Origin: CAVTWH01 sp963738365
GTDB taxonomy: Bacteria; Actinomycetota; Actinomycetes; Mycobacteriales; Micromonosporaceae
Assembly: GCA_963738365.1 (NCBI GenBank)
Contig: CAVTWH010000008.1
Span: 186,001 to 250,000 of the forward strand
Length of the DNA stretch: 64,000 nt
Direction: 5' to 3'
The position numbers and the translations under genes were made by a program. Shown piece after piece: positions 46,205 to 55,129 of this stretch. The notes under the pieces are model-generated. The model did not search any database. It worked only from the letters and a program-made list of their open reading frames with translations, and was not told where the DNA came from. How positions within the stretch are numbered: the stretch's first letter is position 1; each line of letters begins with the position of its first letter.

Positions 46205-46311
46205 CCGGACAGCCTAACCCCGGCCGGTGGCACCGGCGCGTTGAAAGGATCATGCGGGGTGTCCGGGGCGGCTTCGGTCAATACGTAGCCTGCTGACATA
46301 CTGGGCGGGCC

Positions 46312-47658
46312 GTGAGCCAGCCGTACCCCGTCGAGGCCCCCGCCTCGCAGCAGCTGTTCGACCGCGCCCGGGCCGTTGTGCCGGGCGGGGTGAACTCCCC
46401 TGTCCGCGCGTTCCGCAGCGTCGGGGGGACGCCGCGGTTCATGGTCAGCGGCGCCGGCTGCCGGCTCACCGACGCCGACGGGCGCCGCTACGTCGACCTG
46501 GTCTGCTCCTGGGGACCGCTGATCCACGGGCACGCCCACCCGGAGATCGTCGACGCGGTCCGGGTGGCCGCCGGGAAGGGCACCAGCTTCGGTACCCCCA
46601 CGCCGGGAGAGGTCGAGCTGGCTGAGGAGATCATCGCGCGCACCCCGGTCGAGCAGGTGCGCCTGGTCAACTCGGGGACCGAGGCCACCATGTCGGCGCT
46701 GCGCCTGGCCCGGGCGTTCACCGGGCGGTCCCGGGTGGTGAAGTTCGCCGGCTGCTACCACGGCCACGTGGACGCGCTGCTCGCCGCGGCCGGCTCCGGG
46801 GTGGCCACCCTGGGCCTGCCGGACAGCCCCGGGGTGACCGGCGCGGAGGCCGGTGAGACGATCGTGCTGCCGTACAACGACCTGGCCGCCGTCAAGGCGG
46901 CGTTCGCCGCCCAGGGGCAGCTGATCGCGGCGGTGATCACCGAGGCGGCGGCCGGGAACATGGGCGTGGTGGCGCCCCGGGACGGCTTCAACGCCGAGTT
47001 GGCCCAGCTCTGCCACGCCTACGGCGCGCTGCTGATCAGCGACGAGGTGATGACCGGCTTCCGGGTGTCCCGCGCCGGCTGGCACGGGCTCGACCCGGTC
47101 GACGCCGACCTGTGGACCTTCGGCAAGGTGATGGGCGGCGGGCTGCCGGCGGCGGCGTTCGGCGGGCGTACCGAGATCATGGAACGGCTCGCCCCGAGCG
47201 GGCCGGTGTACCAGGCCGGTACCCTCTCCGGGAACCCGCTGGCCTGCGCGGCCGGGCTGGCGTCGCTGCGGCTGGCCACCCCCGAGGCGTACGCCCGGCT
47301 GGACGCCACCGCCGCCACCGTGGCCCGGCTGGCCACCGGGGCGCTGACCCGGGCCGGCGTACCGCACCGGCTGTCCACGGCCGGCAACATGTTCTCGATC
47401 TTCTTCACCGACCGGGACGTGCCCGACTACGACGCCGCGAAGACCCAGGACGTGGCGGCCTACCGGGCGTACTTCCACGCCATGCTGGCGCACGGGGTAT
47501 ACCTGCCGCCCAGCGCCTACGAAGCCTGGTTCGTCAGTACCGCCATCGACGACGACGCGGTGCAGGTGATCGCGGACGCGGTCGAGGTGGCGGCGGACGC
47601 GGCGGCGACCGCGCAGCGCTCGGGCAGCGGGGTTTCCCGCGGGGAGGGGACGGCGTGA
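46312..47658 (+). CDS. hemL: Glutamate-1-semialdehyde 2,1-aminomutase
   Basis: A 448-residue PLP enzyme converting glutamate-1-semialdehyde to 5-aminolevulinate in the C5 haem pathway. GGVNSPVRAFRSVGG is the family N-terminal signature, LVNSGTEATMSALRLAR binds the cofactor phosphate, and DEVMTGFRV supplies the Asp that contacts the pyridine nitrogen. K272 in TFGKVMGGGLP is the Schiff-base lysine. Length and motifs fit functional HemL. GTG 46312 is the start. It overlaps the phosphatase gene and leads into cytochrome c maturation genes, consistent with a haem-respiration block. Confidence 0.95.
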   Translation: MSQPYPVEAPASQQLFDRARAVVPGGVNSPVRAFRSVGGTPRFMVSGAGCRLTDADGRRYVDLVCSWGPLIHGHAHPEIVDAVRVAAGKGTSFGTPTPGEVELAEEIIARTPVEQVRLVNSGTEATMSALRLARAFTGRSRVVKFAGCYHGHVDALLAAAGSGVATLGLPDSPGVTGAEAGETIVLPYNDLAAVKAAFAAQGQLIAAVITEAAAGNMGVVAPRDGFNAELAQLCHAYGALLISDEVMTGFRVSRAGWHGLDPVDADLWTFGKVMGGGLPAAAFGGRTEIMERLAPSGPVYQAGTLSGNPLACAAGLASLRLATPEAYARLDATAATVARLATGALTRAGVPHRLSTAGNMFSIFFTDRDVPDYDAAKTQDVAAYRAYFHAMLAHGVYLPPSAYEAWFVSTAIDDDAVQVIADAVEVAADAAATAQRSGSGVSRGEGTA

Positions 47659-48299
47659 AGACGACCGTGCACGTACTGCGCCACGGCGAGGTGGACAACC
47701 CCAACAAGATCCTCTATGGCCGGCTGCCCGGGTACCGCCTCTCCGAGCTGGGCGTGCAGATGGCCGAGCTGGCCGCCAAGTCGCTCGCCGGCCGGGACGT
47801 CACCTACCTGGTCGCCAGCCCGCTGGAGCGGGCGCAGCAGACGGCCCAGCCGTTCGCCGCGCAGTTCGGCCTGACGGTGGCCAGCGACGACCGGCTCATC
47901 GAGAGCCGGAACTTCTTCGAGGGCCAGCGCTTCGGCGTCGGCGACGGCGCGCTGCGCGACCCGCGCAACTGGTGGCAGCTGCGCAACCCGGTGAAGCCGT
48001 CCTGGGGCGAGCCGTACCGGGAGATCGCCGCCCGGATGTACGCCGCGCTGACCGCCGCCCGGGCGGAAGCCGAAGGGCACGAGGCGGTGTGCGTGTCGCA
48101 CCAGCTGCCGATCTGGACGCTGCGCAGGTTCGTCGAGCGGTCCCGGCTCTGGCACGACCCGCGCAAGCGCCAGTGCGCCCTGGCCAGCATCACCAGCTTC
48201 CACTTCGACGGCGCCCGGCTCACCGGCGTGTCGTACGCCGAACCGGCCGCCGCCCTGATCGCCAGCTCCGCGACCGCGAGCACGGCCAAAGGCGCCTGA
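47655..48299 (+). CDS. Histidine phosphatase family protein
   Basis: A 214-residue phosphoglycerate-mutase-like phosphatase. VHVLRHGEVDNP contains the RHGE motif with the nucleophile His, and VCVSHQLPIW supplies the second catalytic His. It lies in a conserved actinobacterial order between hemL and the cytochrome c maturation genes; the substrate is unknown. The GTG overlaps the hemL stop, and its own stop overlaps the next ATG, so translation is coupled on both sides. Confidence 0.88.
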   Translation: MKTTVHVLRHGEVDNPNKILYGRLPGYRLSELGVQMAELAAKSLAGRDVTYLVASPLERAQQTAQPFAAQFGLTVASDDRLIESRNFFEGQRFGVGDGALRDPRNWWQLRNPVKPSWGEPYREIAARMYAALTAARAEAEGHEAVCVSHQLPIWTLRRFVERSRLWHDPRKRQCALASITSFHFDGARLTGVSYAEPAAALIASSATASTAKGA

Positions 48300-48877
48300 T
48301 GCGCAGCCGCGTCCTCGCCCTCGGGCTCGCCGCGGCGCTGGCCGCCGGGGCGCTGGCCGGCTGCACCACCGGGCGCGGAGCAGCCGACCCGGACTCCGGC
48401 GGCGGCAACCGGTACGTCTCCGGCGACGGCCGGACGATCACCTACCCGCTCGGCCACCGCAGCGCCGCACCGCCGGTGGCGGGCCAGACGCTGGACGGTG
48501 GCGGCTTCTCGCTGGCCGACGAGCGGGGCAAGGTCGTGGTGGTCAACTTCTGGGGTCAGTGGTGTGCGCCGTGCCGCTCGGAGGCCGCCGCCCTGGATAC
48601 GGTGGCCCGGGCCACCGCCGGCTCCGGCGTCGTCTTCGTGGGCGTGAACACCCGTGACGTCAAGGACCAGGCGCTGGCCTTCCAGCGCGCGCACGCCAGC
48701 TACCCGAGCATCTTCGACCCCAACGGGCGGGTCGCACTGGGCTTCAACGACCTCAACGTCACCCTGCCCAGCACGGTGATCGTGGACCGGGCCGGCCGGG
48801 TGGCCGCCGTGGTCCGCGACGTGGTGACCCAGCAGAGCCTGACCGGGCTGGTGCAGACCGTGGTCGCGGAGCAGTGA
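48299..48877 (+). CDS. resA: TlpA/ResA-like thiol-disulphide lipoprotein
   Basis: A 192-residue thioredoxin-fold lipoprotein. The signal ends at lipobox LAGC. The redox motif WCAPC in VNFWGQWCAPCRSEAA identifies it as a ResA/CcmG-like reductant of apocytochrome c CXXCH cysteines. TLPSTVIVDRAG contains the cis-Pro region. It should take electrons from the CcdA protein encoded next and pass them to apocytochrome for haem attachment by ResB/CcsB. ATG 48299 overlaps the phosphatase stop. Confidence 0.9.
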   Translation: MRSRVLALGLAAALAAGALAGCTTGRGAADPDSGGGNRYVSGDGRTITYPLGHRSAAPPVAGQTLDGGGFSLADERGKVVVVNFWGQWCAPCRSEAAALDTVARATAGSGVVFVGVNTRDVKDQALAFQRAHASYPSIFDPNGRVALGFNDLNVTLPSTVIVDRAGRVAAVVRDVVTQQSLTGLVQTVVAEQ

Positions 48878-49719
48878 TGGGGGCGCACTTCGCCGACATC
48901 GCCGCCACCGGGCCGTTCGTGCTGGCGCTGCTGGTGAGTGCGCTGGCCGGCCTGGTCAGCTTCCTGTCGCCGTGCATCCTGCCGCTGGTCCCCGGCTACC
49001 TGTCCTACGTCACCGGCCTGGCCGGCGCCGACCTCGACGCGGCGCTCGGCACCGACCCGCAGGGCCGCCCGGTCCCGCCACCCGCCGACCCGGGCGGCGG
49101 GGTGGCCGTGGCCACCCGCCCGGTGCTGACCCGGGGCCGGGTACGCGGCCGGGTGCTGGCCGGGGCGGCGCTGTTCGTCGCCGGGTTCACCGCCGTCTTC
49201 GTCTGCACCGGCATGCTGGCCGCCCAGGCCGGGCACGCGCTGCTGCGCCACGAGCGGGCCATCGAGGTGGTCATCGGCCTGGCCATCGTGCTGCTCGGGC
49301 TGGCCTTCGCCGGGATCGGCCCGGACCTTTCCCGGCAGTACCGGATGAGCTGGCTGCCGCGCGCCGGGCTGGCCGGGGCGCCGCTGCTCGGCGCCGTCTT
49401 CGCGCTCTCCTGGGTGCCGTGCCTGTCGCCCACGTTGACGGCGGTGACGGCGCTGTCCGCCAGCGGCGGGGACACCGGTCGTGGGGTGGCGCTGCTGATC
49501 GCCTACTGCGCCGGCCTCGGCATCCCGTTCCTGCTGTTCGCCCTGGGCTTCCGCCGGCTGCTCGGAGTCTTCGCGGTGGTCCGCCGGCACAGCCGGTGGG
49601 TGATGCGGCTGGGCGGCGCCCTGCTGGTGCTGGTCGGCCTGGCACTGATCACCGGCGGCTGGGCCGACTTCGTCAACTGGCTGCGCGCCGTGGCCGGCTC
49701 CGGGGCGGTGAGCATCTAG
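48877..49719 (+). CDS. ccdA: CcdA-type cytochrome c biogenesis membrane protein
   Basis: A 280-residue polytopic membrane protein with about six hydrophobic segments. LVSFLSPCILPLVPGYLSYV and ALSWVPCLSPTLTAVTAL carry the paired membrane Cys residues that relay electrons from cytoplasmic thioredoxin. An insert of about 50 hydrophilic residues after the first segment is typical of actinobacterial versions. ATG 48877 follows the ResA stop directly; an in-frame GTG three bases earlier is possible. Confidence 0.9.
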   Translation: MGAHFADIAATGPFVLALLVSALAGLVSFLSPCILPLVPGYLSYVTGLAGADLDAALGTDPQGRPVPPPADPGGGVAVATRPVLTRGRVRGRVLAGAALFVAGFTAVFVCTGMLAAQAGHALLRHERAIEVVIGLAIVLLGLAFAGIGPDLSRQYRMSWLPRAGLAGAPLLGAVFALSWVPCLSPTLTAVTALSASGGDTGRGVALLIAYCAGLGIPFLLFALGFRRLLGVFAVVRRHSRWVMRLGGALLVLVGLALITGGWADFVNWLRAVAGSGAVSI

Positions 49720-51399
49720 ATGTCCACGGCCGTGCGGACCCCGCCCGACGAACTGCCACCCGACGACGCCCCGCCGCTGGGCCCGTGGCAGCTGCTGGCC
49801 GGCCTGGGCCGGCGGCTGTGGCGCTGGCTGACCAGCATGCGTACCGCGCTGATCCTGCTGTTCCTGCTGGCCGTCGCGGCCATCCCCGGGTCGCTGCTGC
49901 CGCAGCACAGCGTCAACCCGGGCCGGGTCACCAGCTACTACCGGCAGCACCCGGGCCTGGCGCCGCTGCTGGAGCGGTTCGGCGCGTTCAACGTCTTCTC
50001 CTCCGTCTGGTTCTCCGCCATCTACCTGCTGCTGTTCATCTCCCTGGTCGGCTGCCTGGTGCCCCGGGCGAAGGCGCACGGGCAGGCGCTGCTGCGCCAG
50101 CCGCCGGACGCGCCGGCCCGGCTGGACCGGATGCCCGCCTCGGCACCGGCGTTCACCGCCGCTGACCCGCCGGCGGCCGCCGGGGCGCGGCTGCGCGTCC
50201 TGCTGCGCGCTGCCCGGTTCCGGACGCTGGTCCGGGAGCATCCGGACGGGTCGGTGACGGTCAGCGCCGAGAAGGGTTACCTCAAGGAGGGCGGCAACCT
50301 GCTCTTCCACTTCTCGCTGATGCTGCTGCTGATCGGCGTGGCGTTCGGCTCGTGGTACGGCTACCACGCCGAGCGGGTGATGGCGCTCGGCGCCGACCAG
50401 GGCTTCTGCAACACCCTGCAGCAGTACGACGACTACGGGCTCGGGGCCCGGGTCACCCCCGCCGGCCTGGAACGATTCTGCGTCCAGCTGGACACCTTCC
50501 AGGCCAGCTACCGGGCCGACGGTCAGCCGGAGGCGTACCACGCCGCCGTCTCCTACTCGGTCGACGGCGGCGCCGCCCGGCCCGCCACCATCGCCCCGAA
50601 CGAACCGCTGCGGCTGGCCAAGGCCCGCCTCTACGTCACCGGCCACGGCTACGCGGCGGTACTGCGCTACACCGACCGCTACGGCGTCAGCCAGACCACG
50701 CTCGCCCCGCTGCTGCCCAGCGACAACAACCTGACCAGCGAGGGCGCCATCTCCTTCCCGGACGCCAACACCCCCCCGGACGGCGCGGCCGACCCGGACC
50801 ACAAGCAGCAGGTCGGCTTCCAGGCGGTGTACCTGCCCACCTCGGACGGCGTGGACGCGGTCTCCAGCTACCCGGGCGAGCGCAACCCGGTGCTGTCGCT
50901 GGTTGCCTACCGGGGCGACCTGGGGCTCGACGTCGGCCTGCCGCACTCGGTGTACACCCTGGACAGCGCCCAGATCAGCAGCGGCCGGCTGGCCATGGTC
51001 AAGGACCGGATCAACCTGCACCCCGGCCAGTCGGCCACGCTGGACGACGGCACGACGGTGCAGTTCCTCGGCACCCAGCCCTGGGTCAACATCGCGGTGC
51101 GCTACGACCCCGGCCAGCGGCTCGTCCTGACCGGCGCGGCCTGCCTGCTGGTGGGCCTGGTCACCATGCTGTTCGGCCGCCGCCGCCGGGTCTGGTTCCG
51201 GCTGCGCCCGGCCGGCGACGGCAGCGAGGTCACCGCCGGGGCGCTGGCCCGCTCCGAGTACAGCGGCTTCACTGAGGAGTTCGACGCCCTGGTCGACCGC
51301 GCCCGCGCCCGGCCGGAGCCGGGCGGTGCCCCTACCGACGCCCGGCCCGAGCCGGGCGAGGATGATGGCTCCCGGTCGTACCCGGAAGGGGACAGATGA
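49720..51399 (+). CDS. resB: ResB/Ccs1 cytochrome c synthetase subunit
   Basis: A 559-residue ResB-like protein. Three N-terminal transmembrane segments (ALILLFLLAVAAIPGSLLP; SVWFSAIYLLLFISLVGCLV; LLFHFSLMLLLIGVAFG) flank conserved His residues. A large extracytoplasmic domain precedes the fourth segment near residue 475. With CcsB it forms the System II synthetase that carries haem across the membrane and joins it to apocytochrome c. It starts at ATG 49720 and overlaps ccsB by four bases. Confidence 0.92.
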   Translation: MSTAVRTPPDELPPDDAPPLGPWQLLAGLGRRLWRWLTSMRTALILLFLLAVAAIPGSLLPQHSVNPGRVTSYYRQHPGLAPLLERFGAFNVFSSVWFSAIYLLLFISLVGCLVPRAKAHGQALLRQPPDAPARLDRMPASAPAFTAADPPAAAGARLRVLLRAARFRTLVREHPDGSVTVSAEKGYLKEGGNLLFHFSLMLLLIGVAFGSWYGYHAERVMALGADQGFCNTLQQYDDYGLGARVTPAGLERFCVQLDTFQASYRADGQPEAYHAAVSYSVDGGAARPATIAPNEPLRLAKARLYVTGHGYAAVLRYTDRYGVSQTTLAPLLPSDNNLTSEGAISFPDANTPPDGAADPDHKQQVGFQAVYLPTSDGVDAVSSYPGERNPVLSLVAYRGDLGLDVGLPHSVYTLDSAQISSGRLAMVKDRINLHPGQSATLDDGTTVQFLGTQPWVNIAVRYDPGQRLVLTGAACLLVGLVTMLFGRRRRVWFRLRPAGDGSEVTAGALARSEYSGFTEEFDALVDRARARPEPGGAPTDARPEPGEDDGSRSYPEGDR

Positions 51400-52373
51400 T
51401 GGCAGCGCTCTCCGATCACCTGCTGGTGGCGGCGATCCTCGGGTACACCCTGGCGATGCTGGCCTACGCGGTGGAGTACACCTTCGGCGACCGGGGCGCC
51501 GTGGCCCGGGTGGCGGTCCGCGAGGAGCAGCGCGTGCTGGCCGGCGCCGGTGGCCCCGACGCGCTGGTGGACGAGCCGGACGAGGACGGGCCGGTCGGCG
51601 GCTACGTCTCCCCGCGCGCCGCGCAGCTCGCCGGTCTGGTCGGGCTGGGCTTCACGGTGGCGGCCTGGCTGGCGCAGGTCGGCTGCGTGGTGACCCGCGG
51701 CTTCGCCGCGCACCGGGTGCCGTGGGGCAACATGTACGAGTTCGTGCTGGCGGTCTGCCTGGTCGGCGCGACCGCCTGGCTGATCCTGCTCTGGCGCCGC
51801 CCGACCGTACGCCCGCTCGGTCTCTACGCGGCGCTGCTGCTGGCGCTGCTGCTGGGTATCGACGGGATGCTGCTCTACACCAGCGTCGGGCCGCTGCAGC
51901 CGGTGCTCAACTCGTACTGGCTGAAGATCCACGTGACGGCCGCGGTCACCGCATCGGGCATCCTGCTGGTCGGTTTCGTGGTGGCGGCGCTCGCGCTGAT
52001 CCGGTACGGCCACGAGGCCGGCAAGGACCGCTTCCCGTACACCCTCGGGGCGAGGCTGCCGGCAGCGGCGAACCTGGAGCGGCTCACCTTCCGGCTGCAC
52101 GCGCTCGCCTTCCCGGTGTGGACCTTCGCCATCATCTGCGGCGCCATCTGGGCCGAGGCCGCCTGGAGCCGGTACTGGAGCTGGGATCCGAAGGAGACCT
52201 GGTCGTTCATCGCCTGGGTGATCTACGCCGGGTACCTGCACGCCCGGGCCACGCCGTCGGTGAAGCGCACGGTCACCCTGTGGATCGCGGTGCTCGGCTG
52301 GGCGGCCATGATGGTCAACCTGTTCGCCATCAACCTGGTCGTCTCCGGCCTGCACTCCTACGCGGGCGTCTGA
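51396..52373 (+). CDS. ccsB: CcsB/ResC cytochrome c synthetase subunit
   Basis: A 325-residue membrane protein with about eight hydrophobic segments. The haem-handling tryptophan-rich motif is WSRYWSWDPKETWSFIAWVI, and WGNMYEF is a second family block. His residues in FRLHALAFP and AGYLHARATPS are candidate haem ligands. It completes the ResB-CcsB synthetase. Translation is probably coupled to resB through the overlapping ATGATG start. Confidence 0.94.
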   Translation: MMAALSDHLLVAAILGYTLAMLAYAVEYTFGDRGAVARVAVREEQRVLAGAGGPDALVDEPDEDGPVGGYVSPRAAQLAGLVGLGFTVAAWLAQVGCVVTRGFAAHRVPWGNMYEFVLAVCLVGATAWLILLWRRPTVRPLGLYAALLLALLLGIDGMLLYTSVGPLQPVLNSYWLKIHVTAAVTASGILLVGFVVAALALIRYGHEAGKDRFPYTLGARLPAAANLERLTFRLHALAFPVWTFAIICGAIWAEAAWSRYWSWDPKETWSFIAWVIYAGYLHARATPSVKRTVTLWIAVLGWAAMMVNLFAINLVVSGLHSYAGV

Positions 52374-52387
52374 CACTGGCCGCGCAG

Positions 52388-52852
52388 GTGGCGGTCTGCG
52401 GGCCGGCAGAGTGCAGCGGGCCGGAAGCCGCCGCCGCGGCGGAGGTCGGTCGGCTGCTCGGGCAGCGCGGCGTCACGGTGCTGTGCGGCGGCGGATCCGG
52501 CGTGATGGCGGCCGTGGCCCGCGGCGCCCGCTCGGCCGGTGGCCTGGTCATCGGGGTACGCCCCGGCGCGGACCCGGGCGCCGACGTCTCCCCCGACCTG
52601 TCCGTCACGGTGGTCACCAACCTGGGTGAGGCGCGCAACGCGGTGCTGGTCTGGTCGGCCGACGCGGTGATCGCCGTGGGCGGCTCCTGGGGCACCCTCT
52701 CCGAGGTGGCGCTGGCCGTGCGCCGGGGCGGTATCCCGGTGGTGAGCCTGGGCGGCTGGCGCGTGGTGGACGCCGCGGGCCGGCCGGTCTCCGGCGTACT
52801 GACCGCTGCCGATCCTGCCGACGCCGTGCGGCTGGCCCTCGGCGGGCCGTGA
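52388..52852 (+). CDS. LOG-like Rossmann protein (TIGR00725 family)
   Basis: A 154-residue Rossmann-fold protein. LCGGGSGVMAAVARGA is the GGGxGxM nucleotide-phosphate site of the LOG/possible lysine decarboxylase superfamily, and AVGGSWGTLSEVALA is the later PGGxGTxxE-like block, here with Ser-Trp. Related LOG proteins release free cytokinin bases; for this short family the reaction is not established. GTG 52388 is chosen because the first strand VAVCG begins there; no clear ribosome site is seen. Confidence 0.75.
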   Translation: MAVCGPAECSGPEAAAAAEVGRLLGQRGVTVLCGGGSGVMAAVARGARSAGGLVIGVRPGADPGADVSPDLSVTVVTNLGEARNAVLVWSADAVIAVGGSWGTLSEVALAVRRGGIPVVSLGGWRVVDAAGRPVSGVLTAADPADAVRLALGGP

Positions 52853-52862
52853 CCGGGCTGGG

Positions 52863-53594
52863 TCAGGTGCGGGCCGCGCAGGAGCCGGCGCGCCAGTCCG
52901 ACCACTGGTCGACCCGGGTCACGCAGTACCCTTCGGCGGTGCTGCCGCCCTGGTAGGACGGGACCGCGTCGGTCCACGGGCGGGTCGGTCCGGGGCCGGC
53001 CACGGTCACCCCGGAGACACTGACCGGGGGTACCAGCAGCGGGCCGGCGGGGCGGGCCGGGTCCCGGTACACCTCGACGTACTGCTCGATGGTGGCTAGG
53101 CCGGCGCCGGGTAGCCGGGTGCTGGCCAGCGGGTACCAGCCGGCGTGCCAGTAGAGCAGCGCCCGCCATTGGCCGTCGGCGCCGGACAGCAGGGCGATGG
53201 CCAGGTGGTCGCCGGGGCGCAGCGGGTACTGGTCGTAGAAGGTCCAGCGGTTGGTGCCGGTGTCGAAGGTGTACACCCGCTGCCGGCCGGCGCCGGCCCA
53301 GCCCACCTCCGCCCAGCCGGCCTCCAGCCAGCGGGTACCCCCGGGGGCCTCCTGCTTGGCCATGAACCGGGCGGCGACGAAGTCGTAGCTGCCCCGGCGG
53401 ACCGCCGGGTCGCTCACCGTGAGCTGGCCGCTCACCTGCGACCACCGGCCGAGCGTGGTGACGCCCAGGTGGGTGTAGCTGTCGGCGGCGACGGCCGGGG
53501 CGGCGGTCAGGTCGGTCTGCACCCGGGGGGCGAACGAAACCAGGGCGGTGAGCAGCGCCGCCCACCACCCGATCCGCCATACCCGCCGAGTCAC
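52863..53594 (-). CDS. Secreted protein of unknown function
   Basis: A 243-residue protein with an N-terminal signal (VWRIGWWAALLTALVSFAPR) and probable cleavage after AVA. The mature part is rich in Trp and Tyr (WLEAGWAEVGWAGAGRQRVY; WRALLYWHAGWYPLAS) and has no recognised catalytic motif. Two Cys near the end (GYCVTRV and GSCAART) may form a disulphide. It ends ten bases from the convergent LOG-like gene and its start faces mqnL. I do not recognise the family. Confidence 0.65.
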   Translation of the reverse strand: MTRRVWRIGWWAALLTALVSFAPRVQTDLTAAPAVAADSYTHLGVTTLGRWSQVSGQLTVSDPAVRRGSYDFVAARFMAKQEAPGGTRWLEAGWAEVGWAGAGRQRVYTFDTGTNRWTFYDQYPLRPGDHLAIALLSGADGQWRALLYWHAGWYPLASTRLPGAGLATIEQYVEVYRDPARPAGPLLVPPVSVSGVTVAGPGPTRPWTDAVPSYQGGSTAEGYCVTRVDQWSDWRAGSCAART

Positions 53595-53683
53595 GCCCTG
53601 TGCAACGGGTCAGGCTGTGGCGGGTGACGCGCGGCGGCCGGGCCGGTGGGCGGCGGCGCGGGCGCGCTTGCCAGACTGACCGC

Positions 53684-55129
53684 ATGGCGTACGACGATCT
53701 CAAGGATTTCCTGGTCGCGCTGGAGAAGGCCGGACAGCTCAGCCGGGTCACCGCGCCGGTGGACCCGACGCTGGAGATGAGCGAGATCGTCACCCGTACG
53801 GTCCGGGCCGGCGGCCCGGCGCTGCTGTTCGAACGCCCGACCCGGGGCGACATGCCGGTGGCCATCAACCTGTTCGGCTCGCGCGAGCGGATGGCGATGG
53901 CGCTGGGGGTAACCGACGTGGAGGTGCACGCGCGGCGCATCGCCGAGCTGGTCAAGCCGGAGCTGCCGGTGGGGCTGTCCGGGATCCGCGAGGCCCTGGG
54001 CAAGCTGCTGCAGCTCAAGACGGTACCGCCGAAGAAGGTGCGCTCGGCGCCCTGCCAGGAGATCGTCTACAAGGGCGCGGACGTCGACCTGAACCGGCTG
54101 CCCGGCCTGGTCACCTGGCCCGGCGACGGCGGTATCTTCCACAACTTCGGGCTGACCCACACCCGGCACCCGCAGACCGGCAAGCGCAACCTCGGCCTCT
54201 ACCGGCTACAGCAGCACTCGCCCAACACCCTCGGCATGCACTGGCAGATCCACAAGGACTCCACCGCGCACCACGCGGTGGCGGAGCGGCTCGGCCAGCG
54301 GCTGCCGGTGGCCATCGCCATCGGCTGCGACCCGGCGGTCTCCTACAGCGCCACTGCGCCGCTCCCCGGCGACATCGACGAGTACCTGTTCGCCGGGTTC
54401 CTCCGGGAGGAGCGGGTGGAGCTGGTGGAGTGCCTGACCGTGCCGCTGCGGGTACCGGCGAACGCGCAGATCGTGCTGGAGGGCTATCTGGAGCCGGGGG
54501 AGCGGGCGCCGGAGGGGCCATTCGGCGACCACACCGGCTTCTACACGCCGGTCGAGCCGTTCCCGGTGCTGCACGTGGAGTGCATGACGACCCGGCGCGA
54601 CCCGGTCTACCAGTCGATCATCACCAGCCAGCCGCCGCAGGAGGACGGCGGCATCGGGTACGCCACCGAACGCCTCTTCCTCCCCCTGCTCAAGCTGCTC
54701 ATCCCCGATATCGCCGACTACCACCTGCCGGAGGCCGGCGTCTTCCACAACTGCGTGATCGTCTCCATCCGCAAGCGCTACCCCAAGCACGCGCAGAAAG
54801 TGATGAACGCCATCTGGGGCGCCCACCTGCTCTCGCTGTCCAAGCTGATCGTGGTGGTGGACGACGACTGCGACCCGCACGACTACGCCGAGGTCGCCTT
54901 CCGCGCCTTCGGCAACGTCGACTACGCCCACGACCTGCTGCTCACCTCGGGCCCGGTGGACCACCTGGACCACGCCAGCTACCAGCAGTTCTGGGGCGGC
55001 AAGGCGGGCCTGGACGCCACCCGCAAGCTGCCCACCGAGGGGTACAACCGCGGCTGGCCGGAGGCGACCCGGATGTCCCCCGAGGTGGTCGCGCTGGTGG
55101 ACCGGCGCTGGAAGGAGTACGGCCTGTGA
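53684..55129 (+). CDS. mqnL: UbiD-family decarboxylase (MqnL)
   Basis: A 481-residue prenylated-FMN-dependent decarboxylase. The family blocks are clear: FNFGLTHTRHP-like region, GMHWQIHKDST, then PEGPFGDHTGFYTP with the acidic active-site residues of the E-x-x-x-D-x-E type, and GIGYATERLFLPLL. With the UbiA-type protein next to it and the UbiX-type gene at 58393 it matches the mqnL-mqnP-mqnM set of the futalosine menaquinone pathway. There it would decarboxylate the prenylated dihydroxynaphthoate. ATG 53684 is the first in-frame start giving the usual length. Confidence 0.88.
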   Translation: MAYDDLKDFLVALEKAGQLSRVTAPVDPTLEMSEIVTRTVRAGGPALLFERPTRGDMPVAINLFGSRERMAMALGVTDVEVHARRIAELVKPELPVGLSGIREALGKLLQLKTVPPKKVRSAPCQEIVYKGADVDLNRLPGLVTWPGDGGIFHNFGLTHTRHPQTGKRNLGLYRLQQHSPNTLGMHWQIHKDSTAHHAVAERLGQRLPVAIAIGCDPAVSYSATAPLPGDIDEYLFAGFLREERVELVECLTVPLRVPANAQIVLEGYLEPGERAPEGPFGDHTGFYTPVEPFPVLHVECMTTRRDPVYQSIITSQPPQEDGGIGYATERLFLPLLKLLIPDIADYHLPEAGVFHNCVIVSIRKRYPKHAQKVMNAIWGAHLLSLSKLIVVVDDDCDPHDYAEVAFRAFGNVDYAHDLLLTSGPVDHLDHASYQQFWGGKAGLDATRKLPTEGYNRGWPEATRMSPEVVALVDRRWKEYGL